From the NCBI RefSeq assembly GCF_000159015.1, contig NZ_DS999544.1:62001-126000 (forward strand): DNA of 64,000 bases, read 5' to 3'. Positions 11,520 to 22,418 of the stretch are shown here, one piece after another. The notes beneath the pieces are model-generated. The model was given only the letters and a program-made list of their open reading frames with translations. It was not told where the DNA came from and did no database searches. The position numbers and the translations under genes are program-made. The first letter of the stretch is position 1. The number at the start of each line of letters is the position of its first letter. Origin of the DNA: Gleimia coleocanis DSM 15436. Its GTDB lineage: Bacteria; Actinomycetota; Actinomycetes; Actinomycetales; Actinomycetaceae.

Positions 11520-11548
11520 TTTAACTATTAGTTAAATAGTTGCTATAG

Positions 11549-11595
11549 TCCGCCCTCGGAAATCCCAAAAGGATATTCTGAGGGCGGATTTTCTG
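11549..11595 (+). terminator. pckG terminator containing motif B
   Basis: TCCGCCCTC (11549-11557) pairs with GAGGGCGGA (11580-11588) and TTTTCTG follows. The left arm is a motif B copy (core 11552-11558). Confidence 0.8.
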
Positions 11596-11721
11596 TTTAA
11601 AATTAGTGGAAAATCACTCAAGTAAAGAAAAATGGGAGAGCGTTTAAACTTAGAAATTTGATACTATTAATTTAGTTTATTGTATGTAAAGTCAATGGTT
11701 TTCATAGTTATGGGGAATCTA

Positions 11722-14700
11722 ATGGGGTTTAACCGCGTAACAGCACGATTTTTAACTCGCTCTCTCACTGCATTTTTATTAGTAGTATTTATGCTAACGG
11801 GAATGATACAGACAGCTAGTCACGCTGCTACGCCAACAGCTAGCGCGGAAGCTGTCGCCCTTTGGAATCAAGTTAAAGATGAATATAATGCAGTAACTGC
11901 TTCCGAAGTTGGTGAGTACGTGGGGATTCGTACACGTGCAACTGAACGTCTAGAAGCTATTAAAGTCTTTAAAGAAAATAATAATAACCAGCAACCTTCG
12001 GAACAGCAGATTCAAGCCCAACTGCTGGAATTTGCTGTAAAAGTAGTAGGCTACGACAAGAGCCTACCTAAAGCTAAGGCAGATTTCGATCGGTTAATGC
12101 CACTTTTGATCGATTCAATGAACGCCACCGAGAAAACACCAGCTAACCTGCGTGCAAAAAAGCTTGATATTTTAGGTGGATTAGCATACCTGTACCGCTA
12201 CTATGACTTTAAAATCGGTGAAGAACGAGCGATTGACGCGATCCTTTTCGACAAGACAGCCCCAGCGAACCCTACTGTTAGTGCCTATGATCGCGTACTG
12301 AAAATTCGTGAAATAAACGGGTTTTTAACTGTTGGTGTACAAACCACCGAACAGTACGCAGCTAAAATTGCTCGATATACCGGTTACCCAACAGTCACTG
12401 ATTTCATTGAAGCTAAGCTTGCTAAGAATCTACCTGGAAAAACTGCGCAAGAATGGCTTATGGAAAACTCAAAAGCAGTTATCTATGACACGGAAAAACG
12501 TTCCCTTTGGACAAAGTTCAAAGAAGACGAAATCATGCGTGACTACCTGCTACTACTCCTAAATCTTTCAGATAACAGTCTTTACGTAGGCAACTCTGAA
12601 TTTTCCATTCAGTTTGGTTTAACCTCAACATACGGTGGTGCTCAGAACCCACAGCTCAAGCCACTGCTAAAAACCACCATAGACAACAACCAAAGGTTTA
12701 CAGACTTTTGGATGCGCATGACTCATAATCCACAGGGAATGGACTATAAAGGTCATGTTATTGTTAATGACACGTGGGCGGATCAGCAGAACCTATCAGG
12801 TAATATCAACAGCCGCTGGGCTCGTCCCTACGCTACTGGCGCGGACGCAGCTCTACTCGACTTGTTCTATAACATGCAGGTGCGGTTAGGAGCTCAGCAG
12901 GTCGGTGCAGTAGCAGCTGGATCACACATAAACTACTACTTAATCAAAGCACTTGGAGAAGAAGGCGTTTCAACTTACGCGCACGAAATGACCCATATTT
13001 ATGATGGTAAAGTCTGGTTCAATGAACAAGGGCGACGTGCGACCATGCGCGTAGAAGACTACGCACGAGGCTTATTTGAAACGGACGACAATACGCAGGG
13101 AACTACCCCAGCTAATCCTTACCCGCCAATGTTCAACCTGAATCTGGCGTTTACACTGGGCGACAACCGTATTCAAAACCGGACTCCGGAACGCTTTGCG
13201 ACTCGCGAGGATGTACACCAGTACGCAAACGGTCTAATGGATGTAATCAACAGTCTAGACGCAATGGAAGCGTTAGAATCGTTGAAGCTTCCAGCTACAG
13301 ACAAAGCGTTACTATTCAACAAAGTTGAAGTAAAACGTAACACCCGAGAAACCTGGAAAGAAACCTGGTTCACTTACTACCAAGATTCCTGGAAAGACGT
13401 CTTTACAAAACTAACCCCAGCGGAAGCAGAAAAATTAACCACCGTAGATAGCTTAGTTGACAACCAAATTTTGTCAGCAAAGTACCTACCAAAAGGAATT
13501 GCGTCCTCAGAAGTAGAAATCGGTGTAAACCAGTACGTAGTTATCCCACTATTTGAACCAATCTACGCGGGATTAGAACCAACAAATGAAGGTACCGGTT
13601 CAGTAATGTTCCGTCGCTACGCATACGATATTCTCAGCGAATACGGATGGGACGAGGGTTTCATCGCCTACCTTTCTGGGAAATACCAGAATGAACAGGC
13701 CGCGCTGCAGGGAATCCTGACACGTCATAGCGGAAATATTCGAACCTTTAAGAAAGAGATGTACCAACGTCGAATTGAAAAATTCGATCAAATGAAACCC
13801 GCAGCGGGTTATGCAACCGCCACGGAAATGCAAGCAGCCATGAAAGCTGCGGTGGCACAAGACTTGGCAACTATCAAAGCAAATCAAGGGCGTCAAGGTC
13901 TGGACCCAACATACGGTGCAAACGCAGTACGCAACCTAAAAATGCGTATTCTAAACTCTTACCTAAACAGCACGGATGACTTCCGCGACACCATTTATAA
14001 AGAAAAATACAAATGGGAGCTGCCAGTATCAGCAAAGGTAACCTTAAATGAACCAGCGGCATTCGCAGCAGGAGACTTCAAACTAAAGGTAACCCCCGCA
14101 AAGAACAATCCAGCAGATGGCGTAACAGGCTTACCAACGGCTTCCATTGAAGTACCCGCAAATGGAGAAACCAACCTAGAAACCTGGACATTCACTAAAC
14201 CAGGAACCTACACTTTTACCGTAGCTCAGGTGAAAAAAGATAACACTCTGATTAGCTACGATGAAAACGAAGTAACTGTCACGGTCGTAGCGCAAGCACC
14301 GCAATCTCCACCGGTTTCAGCAATGAAAGACACTGACGGTGCTATCAAACTTTCACCAACGGTAACTTACCTGAAGAACAATCAACCTACATCTAAAATT
14401 GAGTTCAACAACCTCTGGCGAACCTGGTCAAAGGACCACACCACAACGCCAATAAAAGTTACCCTCACTGAAAATGGGCAACCGAAAACACTTGCAGAAG
14501 CAACCTTCCAAATGACCGTAACAGCCAATGCGGCTAACCCCAGCAACGGGGTAACGGGCGTGCCAACAGGCTCAATTACCGCAGTAAACGGTCAGTTTGT
14601 GATACCTACCTATACGTTCACAAAGCCAGGAACCTATAAGTTTGTGTACCAACAGGCCAAGGGAAATACGCCAAATGTAACCTACGACCTTGAACCACTG

Positions 14701-16410
14701 GAAGAAACCATTGTAGTAACAGTGAACCCGCAGGATCCAACACAGCTGCTGGCTACTTCAACCTGGTCACGAAATGGAAATGCGTTAACTGAGCCACCAA
14801 AGTGGGAAAATACATACCGTACTCCAGAAGCAAAATATAAGTGGAATCTTCCAGTAGCAGCGACAGTTACACTCACCGAAAATGGAACACCGAAAGACTT
14901 CCAAACGGGAGACTTTAAGCTAGTTGTCCGCCCTCGGGAAAATAATCCTGGAAACGTGGGGAACCTGCCAACTAACCCAGTAAGCGTACCAGCCGGGGGG
15001 CAAGTGAACCTAGGTGCTTGGGAAATAACCACACCAGGAACCTACCATTTCGAAATCCTGCAAACCGACACCACTAATCCAGCCTACGTTTACGATGCAA
15101 CCCCGGTGCTGCTGGAAGTTGTTGCGCAAGCTCCTGTAAATAGTGGAGCTGGTGCACAACCAGGTGCAGATGGCTACGTTACTTTAACGGCAACGGTTTC
15201 CTATTCTAAAAACAACGCTCCAGTAGCTGATATTCGTTTTGAAAATACAGTTAAGCCAGTAGAAAAATACCGTTGGGAACTACCAGTAGCGGCAACCGTT
15301 ACTTTCACGGAAAATGGCCAAGCCAAGAGTTTCCAAACCGGAGACTTTAAGCTACAAGTTACAGCTAAGGACACGAACCCAGGTGTGGCAGGTAACCTGC
15401 CAACAGGTGAAATAACTGTAAATGCAGACGGTACTGCAGATCTAGCAAAGTGGACATTCGCAGAACCAGGAACCTACGTATTTACCGTTACGGAGGTACT
15501 CGGCAACGCTGCAAACACCACCTATGATGGCAAACCTGTCACTGTAACCGTACACGTTGAAAAACCGGCGGTTAAACCAGCAGACAAACAAGCAGGTGCC
15601 GACGGATTCATTGTGCTAGAGCCACGTGTTGAAATCACGAAAGACGGTAAAGTAGCTCAAGAAATTACCTTCGCCAACACATATATGACACCCGCACCAG
15701 TTGAAACCTTTGTTGATACTACAGAGACTGTTGTTATTAAAATAGAGACTGAAGAAACCGCAGATCCAACCCTATACATCGGTATGGATGTAGTAGTGCA
15801 ACAAGGCATCCCAGGTGAAAAGCAGCTTGTGAAACGCCAGCGGTATGTTGATGGTCGGCCAGTAGGAGATCCAGTGCTGGTCTCTGAAACTACCACGGTG
15901 GAAATGAAGCCTCACGTGATACGTAAAGGCACTAAGCCAAATGCTGGGGAAACCACCGTCGTAACAGTTGAAAAAGTTGCAATCGAAACTGTTTACGAAA
16001 CCGATCCAACCTTAGAAATAGGTAAAGAAGAAACCATTGATAACGGGACAGAAGGACAAGTAGAGGTAACTACCGTACAACCAACTTGGAACGGCCAGCC
16101 GCAAGGTGAACCGCAAGTTACTCGGAATACAGTGGTGGAAATGAAGCCAAAACGTATTCGTCGAGGTTCTAAAGCAATAGTTTTGGAACCAGGAAGGTAC
16201 GTAAAGAAGGGTGAGCCAGCATTTGCTGATCCACTTCCAGAAATTGCGATTACGGATATTCCAAAGGTTGTTACCCCAACTTCCCCTGCTATTACTCCAA
16301 CTAAACCACAGCTACCTAATACTGGTGTGACTGCTGGCGTACTTCTGCTAGTTGCTGGAATAACAGCGCTGTTTGGTTTAGCTGCTCGTGGAGTTTCACG
16401 CCGCAAGTAG
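11722..16410 (+). CDS. LPXTG-anchored Zmp/M26-like zinc metalloprotease with isopeptide pilin repeats and G5 domains
   Basis: Predicted surface protease of about 1562 residues. It opens with a Sec signal peptide (about 1-35, ending SHAA). The peptidase region (about 50-750) contains HEMTH at 421-425. A glutamate lies 20 residues further on (E445, in RRATMRVEDYARGL), the pattern of M26/ZmpA-B-C gluzincins. Four modules of about 95-145 residues begin near 762, 907, 1036 and 1181. They repeat PVAATVTL..., GDFKL, KPGTY and YD, as in Spy0128/FctA-type isopeptide pilin domains. Two G5 domains (about 1326 and 1416) and the sorting signal LPNTG at 1531-1535 follow, then a hydrophobic helix and RRK. 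I preferred ATG 11722 (GGGGA 5 bases upstream); the frame is open to TTG 11680. The gene is AT-rich compared with its neighbours, which suggests transfer or surface-gene drift. Substrate unknown; host proteins are plausible. Confidence 0.85.
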   Translation: MGFNRVTARFLTRSLTAFLLVVFMLTGMIQTASHAATPTASAEAVALWNQVKDEYNAVTASEVGEYVGIRTRATERLEAIKVFKENNNNQQPSEQQIQAQLLEFAVKVVGYDKSLPKAKADFDRLMPLLIDSMNATEKTPANLRAKKLDILGGLAYLYRYYDFKIGEERAIDAILFDKTAPANPTVSAYDRVLKIREINGFLTVGVQTTEQYAAKIARYTGYPTVTDFIEAKLAKNLPGKTAQEWLMENSKAVIYDTEKRSLWTKFKEDEIMRDYLLLLLNLSDNSLYVGNSEFSIQFGLTSTYGGAQNPQLKPLLKTTIDNNQRFTDFWMRMTHNPQGMDYKGHVIVNDTWADQQNLSGNINSRWARPYATGADAALLDLFYNMQVRLGAQQVGAVAAGSHINYYLIKALGEEGVSTYAHEMTHIYDGKVWFNEQGRRATMRVEDYARGLFETDDNTQGTTPANPYPPMFNLNLAFTLGDNRIQNRTPERFATREDVHQYANGLMDVINSLDAMEALESLKLPATDKALLFNKVEVKRNTRETWKETWFTYYQDSWKDVFTKLTPAEAEKLTTVDSLVDNQILSAKYLPKGIASSEVEIGVNQYVVIPLFEPIYAGLEPTNEGTGSVMFRRYAYDILSEYGWDEGFIAYLSGKYQNEQAALQGILTRHSGNIRTFKKEMYQRRIEKFDQMKPAAGYATATEMQAAMKAAVAQDLATIKANQGRQGLDPTYGANAVRNLKMRILNSYLNSTDDFRDTIYKEKYKWELPVSAKVTLNEPAAFAAGDFKLKVTPAKNNPADGVTGLPTASIEVPANGETNLETWTFTKPGTYTFTVAQVKKDNTLISYDENEVTVTVVAQAPQSPPVSAMKDTDGAIKLSPTVTYLKNNQPTSKIEFNNLWRTWSKDHTTTPIKVTLTENGQPKTLAEATFQMTVTANAANPSNGVTGVPTGSITAVNGQFVIPTYTFTKPGTYKFVYQQAKGNTPNVTYDLEPLEETIVVTVNPQDPTQLLATSTWSRNGNALTEPPKWENTYRTPEAKYKWNLPVAATVTLTENGTPKDFQTGDFKLVVRPRENNPGNVGNLPTNPVSVPAGGQVNLGAWEITTPGTYHFEILQTDTTNPAYVYDATPVLLEVVAQAPVNSGAGAQPGADGYVTLTATVSYSKNNAPVADIRFENTVKPVEKYRWELPVAATVTFTENGQAKSFQTGDFKLQVTAKDTNPGVAGNLPTGEITVNADGTADLAKWTFAEPGTYVFTVTEVLGNAANTTYDGKPVTVTVHVEKPAVKPADKQAGADGFIVLEPRVEITKDGKVAQEITFANTYMTPAPVETFVDTTETVVIKIETEETADPTLYIGMDVVVQQGIPGEKQLVKRQRYVDGRPVGDPVLVSETTTVEMKPHVIRKGTKPNAGETTVVTVEKVAIETVYETDPTLEIGKEETIDNGTEGQVEVTTVQPTWNGQPQGEPQVTRNTVVEMKPKRIRRGSKAIVLEPGRYVKKGEPAFADPLPEIAITDIPKVVTPTSPAITPTKPQLPNTGVTAGVLLLVAGITALFGLAARGVSRRK

Positions 16411-16451
16411 GAGTGAACGCAGCCGGATAGCTGCATTAATTTAATAAATAG

Positions 16452-16536
16452 TTTCCCGAGGACGAAGCATGACACGGCAAAGTCGGATAGTAGCATTCCG
16501 ACTGGTTGATATATGCAACGCCCTCGGGAAATTTTT
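16452..16536 (+). terminator. Terminator of the metalloprotease gene, arms from motif B
   Basis: TTTCCCGAGG (16452-16461, a motif B variant) pairs with CCTCGGGAAA (16522-16531) and TTTTT follows. A second hairpin, AGTCGGA/TCCGACT (16481-16503), is nested inside. Confidence 0.7.
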
Positions 16537-16786
16537 ATTCCAAAACCAGTTCTAAGATGAGTTAGCACCTCAGCGCTGAGCGTGAGGTTACGGGAATATA
16601 ATGGCAGAAGGATTGCTAGGGGGCGTGTTACGCTTCGGAAAATGCCAAAGTAATCATACAAATCCGCCCGTCCTATGGACAATGTCGCGCGGACTGCGGA
16701 AATTACATAGGCTAGGATAGTGTGGTCATAAGGCCACTTTCACTTCGAACGTTCCCCGCGTAAAGCACGCAAAACGAGGAGTAATG
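16537..16786. other. Region upstream of purS
   Basis: No gene is seen. Motif A lies at 16627-16634 (-). A possible small hairpin, GTGG/CCAC, lies near 16722-16737 just before purS. The purS ribosome site AGGAG is at 16777-16781. I could not recognise a purine-responsive operator. Confidence 0.4.
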
Positions 16787-17044
16787 ATGGGTCGTATCAT
16801 CGTTGAAGTTATGCCAAAACCAGAAATTCTGGATCCACAGGGAAAGGCCGTGATGGGCGTGCTACCGCGCGTCGGTGTCACGGCCTTTACTAGTGTGCGA
16901 CAGGGCAAATGCTTCTACCTTGATGTTGAAGGCACAGTAACTGAAGAGCACTTGGCTCAGGCACGTCACGCTGCGGAAGAACTCTTGGCAAATCCAAATA
17001 TAGAGTCCGTAGTACGCGTTGAAGCAGCGGAGGAAAACAAGTGA
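16787..17044 (+). CDS. purS: Phosphoribosylformylglycinamidine synthase, PurS subunit
   Basis: Small 85-residue subunit that bridges PurQ and PurL in the three-part FGAM synthase, converting FGAR to FGAM. The family opening [20 protein letters not shown] is present, then [18 protein letters not shown]. Two ATGs stand in tandem (16784 and 16787); AGGAG ends at 16781, so the second has the better spacing. It overlaps purQ by four bases (GTGA), and purL follows, forming purSQL. Confidence 0.96.
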   Translation: MGRIIVEVMPKPEILDPQGKAVMGVLPRVGVTAFTSVRQGKCFYLDVEGTVTEEHLAQARHAAEELLANPNIESVVRVEAAEENK

Positions 17045-17736
17045 CCCGCATTGGCGTAGTAACTTTTCCTGGCACGCTAGACGACCAGGACGCTTCACGC
17101 GCAGTTCGCCTCGCAGGTGCAGAACCAGTTCAGCTGTGGCACAAGGACCGCGACCTGCATGACGTAGACGGCGTAGTACTCGCCGGCGGCTTCTCTTACG
17201 GCGACTACCTGCGTTGCGGCGCGATTGCCCGTTTCGCTCCAGTAATGGATTCCATTATCGAGGGCGCCTACAAAGGCCTCCCCATCCTCGGTATCTGTAA
17301 CGGTTTCCAGATTCTCTGCGAAGCTCAGCTACTTCCCGGCGCGCTGATTCGTAACAATCACCAGAAGTTCATCTGCCGCGACCAGAAACTCCGCGTAGAA
17401 ACTACTGATACTGCTTGGACTAAGCTATTCACCGTCGGCCAGGAAATCACCGTGCCATTGAAGAACGGTGAAGGTTGTTTCGTAGCTGAAGAAGAACTGG
17501 TTAACCGCCTGGAAGGCGAAGGTCAGGTAGTATTCCGCTACGTTGATTTCAACCCTAACGGCTCTTTGCGTGACATTGCGGGTATCTCTAACGCAGCTGG
17601 CAACGTAGTTGGCTTAATGCCACACCCAGAACACGCTGTTGAAAAGGGCTTCGGCCCAATCGCTGGCGATGAACCACACGGTGGCGTTGACGGTTTGCAG
17701 ATTTTTGCTTCCGCTGTCGCTTCCATTATGGGCTGA
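17041..17736 (+). CDS. purQ: Phosphoribosylformylglycinamidine synthase, glutaminase subunit PurQ
   Basis: Class I glutamine amidotransferase that supplies ammonia to PurL, 231 residues. The nucleophile cysteine sits in GICNGFQ near residue 87, and the His/Glu pair is in the C-terminal [11 protein letters not shown] segment. [14 protein letters not shown] is typical of PurQ. It starts with GTG overlapping the purS stop, so translation is probably coupled. Motif B-like sequence is at 17259-17265. Confidence 0.98.
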   Translation: MTRIGVVTFPGTLDDQDASRAVRLAGAEPVQLWHKDRDLHDVDGVVLAGGFSYGDYLRCGAIARFAPVMDSIIEGAYKGLPILGICNGFQILCEAQLLPGALIRNNHQKFICRDQKLRVETTDTAWTKLFTVGQEITVPLKNGEGCFVAEEELVNRLEGEGQVVFRYVDFNPNGSLRDIAGISNAAGNVVGLMPHPEHAVEKGFGPIAGDEPHGGVDGLQIFASAVASIMG

Positions 17737-17784
17737 GCAGCCTAACCGTAATCTGACTAAGATAGCTTAAAATAAGGAATGAAC

Positions 17785-20193
17785 GTGCGCGAACATCCAG
17801 ATACGATTGATGACGCAGCTGCTACCCCGGATAAGGAAATGCCTTGGAAGGAACTCGGTCTGAAAGAAGACGAGTACGCTTCCATCGTGAACCTCCTGGG
17901 TCGTCGCCCAACCAACGCAGAACTGGCCATGTACTCTGTAATGTGGTCCGAACACTGCTCCTACAAGTCTTCTAAGAAGCACCTGTCCGAACAGTTCGGT
18001 AAGAAAACTACCGAAGCCATGAAGAAGCACCTGATGGTCGGCATCGGCCAGAACGCTGGTGTGGTCGATATTGGTGACGGCTGGGCAGCTACTTTCAAGG
18101 TAGAATCCCACAACCACCCTTCCTTCGTGGAACCATACCAGGGTGCTGCTACCGGTGTTGGCGGTATCGTCCGTGACATTATTTCCATGGGCGCTCGCCC
18201 AATCGCAGTGATGGATCAGCTACGTTTTGGTGATCCTAAGCATCCTGACACTGCTCGCGTAGTACACGGTGTTGTATCCGGCGTGGGTGGCTACGGTAAC
18301 TGCCTGGGCCTGCCAAATATTGGTGGCGAAACCGACTTTGATCCTTCCTACCAGGGCAACCCACTGGTTAACGCACTGTGCGTGGGCGTTATGCGCCACG
18401 ACTCCATTCACTTGGCAAACGCAGAAGGCGTTGGCAACCACGTGATTCTGTTCGGTGCGCGCACCGGCGGTGACGGTATCGGTGGCGCTTCCATTCTGGC
18501 TTCCGAATCTTTCGAGGACGGCATGCCAACTAAGCGCCCATCCGTACAGGTTGGCGACCCATTCATGGAAAAGGTACTCATTGAAGCTTGTTTGGAACTC
18601 TTCTCTGCAGGTGTTGTAGAAGGTATTCAAGACTTGGGTGCAGCAGGTATTTCCTGTGCAACTTCCGAACTGGCTTCTAACGGTAACTCCGGTATGCATG
18701 TTGATTTGGAAAACGTATTGCTACGCGACCAGACTCTGACTGCCGGTGAAATCCTCATGTCTGAATCCCAGGAACGCATGATGGCAGTAGTTACCCCAGA
18801 AAACCTCGATCGCTTCATGGAAATCATGGCGAAGTGGGATGTGGAAGCCTCTGTAATCGGTATAGTTACCGGTGATGGTCGTCTGACTATCGACCACTTT
18901 GGTGAACGTATTGTTGACGTTGATCCTAAGACCGTTGCCCATGATGGTCCGGTTTATGACCGTCCATACGCACGTCCACTGTGGCTGGATGAACTGCAGA
19001 TTCACGACTCTTCTAAGTTGGCTCGCCCAGCTAACCGTCGTGAAATTAAGGAACACACTGTTGATATGCTGACCAGCGCAAACCAGGCCGGCAAGCAGTG
19101 GGTAACTGACCAGTATGATCGTTACGTGCGTGGTAACACCACTTTGGCGCAGCCAGATGACGCTGGCGTAGTTCGCGTTGACGAGGACACTAACCTGGGT
19201 GTCGCAATCGCAACTGACGCTAACGGCTGGTACTGCAAGCTGGACCCATACGTAGGTGCCCAGCAGGCTTTGGCTGAAGCCTACCGTAACGTTTGTGTAG
19301 CTGGTGCGGAACCACGCGCAGTTACTGACTGTTTGAACTTCGGTAACCCAGAAGACCCAGACGCCATGTGGCAGCTGGTTACCGCCATGACCGGTTTGGC
19401 AGATGGCTGCCAGACTCTGGGAATCCCAGTTACCGGCGGTAACGTTTCCCTCTACAACTCTTCCGGTAAGGAAAAGGGCAACATTGATTCCTCTATTAAC
19501 CCAACTCCAGTTGTAGGTGTTCTGGGTGTAATGGATGACGTGCGTCGCGCTCGCCCATCCGGCTGGTTCAACGAGGGCCTGGCAGTTTACGTTTTGGGTG
19601 GCACCGCTGATGAACTTGACGGTTCTGCTTGGGCTCGTGACGTCCACGGTCATTTGGGTGGACACCCACCTGTAGTGGACTTCGCTAAGGAAGTTGCTTT
19701 AGGTAACGTCCTGCGCGCCCTGATCAACCAGGATGGTCCTGACGGTCAGCCACTGCTGGCAGCAGCGCATGATATTTCTGACGGTGGTCTGATTCAGGCA
19801 CTGGTTGAAGCATCTGCACGCGCTGGTATTGGTGCTTCCGTGGATATTTCCGCACTGGTGAAGGACAATGAAATCTCTGACTTCGTAGCCCTCTTCTCTG
19901 AAACTCAGGCCCGTGCGATTATCGCTGCTCCGGAAGGCGCACACGAAGCAATCGTCGCTGCCGCCGCAGCGGAAGAAGTACCTTGCTACCGTATTGGTGT
20001 AACTGGTGGAACCTTGTTGTCCATTGCTGGCGCTGACGCGCTGGGTGATGTAGCTAACTTCGACCCTGAACTTATGGGTGTTGAAGCTGACGCAGGAGCT
20101 GCTTTCGGTGAACCAGGTGAGTTTGGTCCACTGGTACTGCGTGTATCTGAACTGCGTGAAGAACTGGCAGCAGTGCTACCTAAGTACTTCTAA
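17785..20193 (+). CDS. purL: Phosphoribosylformylglycinamidine synthase, PurL synthetase subunit
   Basis: ATP-dependent synthetase subunit of FGAM synthase, about 802 residues, the size of the small PurL type that needs PurS and PurQ. Features: [15 protein letters not shown] near residue 55, [27 protein letters not shown] near 110, and the duplicated AIR-synthase fold with [10 protein letters not shown]-type sequence near 560. Start choice: AAGGA at 17774-17778 abuts the ATG at 17779, but lies 6 bases before the GTG at 17785, so I favour GTG; the alternative adds two residues. It lies 42 bp after purQ in the same unit and ends at a strong hairpin. Confidence 0.97.
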   Translation: MREHPDTIDDAAATPDKEMPWKELGLKEDEYASIVNLLGRRPTNAELAMYSVMWSEHCSYKSSKKHLSEQFGKKTTEAMKKHLMVGIGQNAGVVDIGDGWAATFKVESHNHPSFVEPYQGAATGVGGIVRDIISMGARPIAVMDQLRFGDPKHPDTARVVHGVVSGVGGYGNCLGLPNIGGETDFDPSYQGNPLVNALCVGVMRHDSIHLANAEGVGNHVILFGARTGGDGIGGASILASESFEDGMPTKRPSVQVGDPFMEKVLIEACLELFSAGVVEGIQDLGAAGISCATSELASNGNSGMHVDLENVLLRDQTLTAGEILMSESQERMMAVVTPENLDRFMEIMAKWDVEASVIGIVTGDGRLTIDHFGERIVDVDPKTVAHDGPVYDRPYARPLWLDELQIHDSSKLARPANRREIKEHTVDMLTSANQAGKQWVTDQYDRYVRGNTTLAQPDDAGVVRVDEDTNLGVAIATDANGWYCKLDPYVGAQQALAEAYRNVCVAGAEPRAVTDCLNFGNPEDPDAMWQLVTAMTGLADGCQTLGIPVTGGNVSLYNSSGKEKGNIDSSINPTPVVGVLGVMDDVRRARPSGWFNEGLAVYVLGGTADELDGSAWARDVHGHLGGHPPVVDFAKEVALGNVLRALINQDGPDGQPLLAAAHDISDGGLIQALVEASARAGIGASVDISALVKDNEISDFVALFSETQARAIIAAPEGAHEAIVAAAAAEEVPCYRIGVTGGTLLSIAGADALGDVANFDPELMGVEADAGAAFGEPGEFGPLVLRVSELREELAAVLPKYF

Positions 20194-20212
20194 GGTTTTC
20201 TAGTCATATAGA

Positions 20213-20256
20213 GCAAAAACTCACATGCGAACGAAGATTCGCATGTGAGTTTTTGC
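20213..20256. terminator. Strong terminator after purL
   Basis: A perfect 19-bp stem has left arm 20213-20231 and right arm 20238-20256 around a 6-base loop. Because the arms begin and end with A5/T5 runs, it could stop transcription in both directions. Confidence 0.85.
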
Positions 20257-21844
<1,588 letters not shown>

Positions 21845-21869
21845 TTCCGCCAGGCTGAAAGAGGCTATT

Positions 21870-22307
21870 TTGGCTACGCGTCAGATTAGTTCTGAAGTTG
21901 GCTTAACTGCAATCCGCTCCTGCTTGGCGGTTTTAACCGCTGATCCTGCTTTAAGTGGGGAAGAAGCTGGGGCGGATTGCCTGCTTTCACCGGTAACGCC
22001 GTCGCAGTGGAAAACAGCGGTGCGTTGGGGTTTGCAGGAGCTTGCGCGTTTAGCTCCGGGGCGGGCAGTGGAAGTGCGGGTTCCTCCGGCGGGTGCCGTC
22101 CAAATCCTTGGGGGTACTGTTCACCGGCGGGGGACTCCACCGGCTGTGGTGGAGATGAGTATGGAAGCGTTCGTTGCGTTGGCGGGTGGCGTGGTTTCTT
22201 GGACGGATTTATCCGAGGGCGTTGCGCATACTGCTACAGGAAAGCGTTTAATCTTAGATGCTTCTGGGGAACGAGCTGACTTAAGCCACCTTTTCCCGTT
22301 GATTTAA
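21870..22307 (+). CDS. Sterol carrier family protein
   Basis: A 145-residue soluble protein resembling the small bacterial sterol-carrier (SCP2-fold) family of actinobacteria. The hydrophobic ligand-binding pattern runs from about residue 55 to the end: AVEVRVPPAGAVQ, then PPAVVEMSMEAFVALAGG and WTDLSEGVAHTATG. The start is TTG with AAAGAGG 5 bases upstream; no ATG is better placed. Motif B (core 22214-22220) encodes the SEGV residues. Its role is not known for the family. It follows gdhA closely and ends in a motif-A hairpin. Confidence 0.75.
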   Translation: MATRQISSEVGLTAIRSCLAVLTADPALSGEEAGADCLLSPVTPSQWKTAVRWGLQELARLAPGRAVEVRVPPAGAVQILGGTVHRRGTPPAVVEMSMEAFVALAGGVVSWTDLSEGVAHTATGKRLILDASGERADLSHLFPLI

Positions 22308-22313
22308 TACTGT

Positions 22314-22374
22314 AATTAGTCGGAGCGTAACACTCCCAAGATACTTATCTGGGCGTGTTACGCTCCGACTAATT
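22314..22374. terminator. Bidirectional hairpin from a perfect inverted pair of motif A
   Basis: The stem has about 20 bp: left arm AATTAGTCGGAGCGTAACAC and right arm its complement (22355-22374). It contains motif A at 22324-22331 (+) and 22357-22364 (-). It lies between convergent genes; a third motif A follows at 22402-22409. Confidence 0.8.
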
Positions 22375-22418
22375 TATGCCTATTATTTGTGAGTTCAGCG
22401 TGTTACGCTTCGAGGTGA

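Noticed and set aside
18721-19665. Long minus-strand frame opposite purL
   Set aside because: Same reason: antisense of a conserved gene, with no ribosome site and no recognisable domain.
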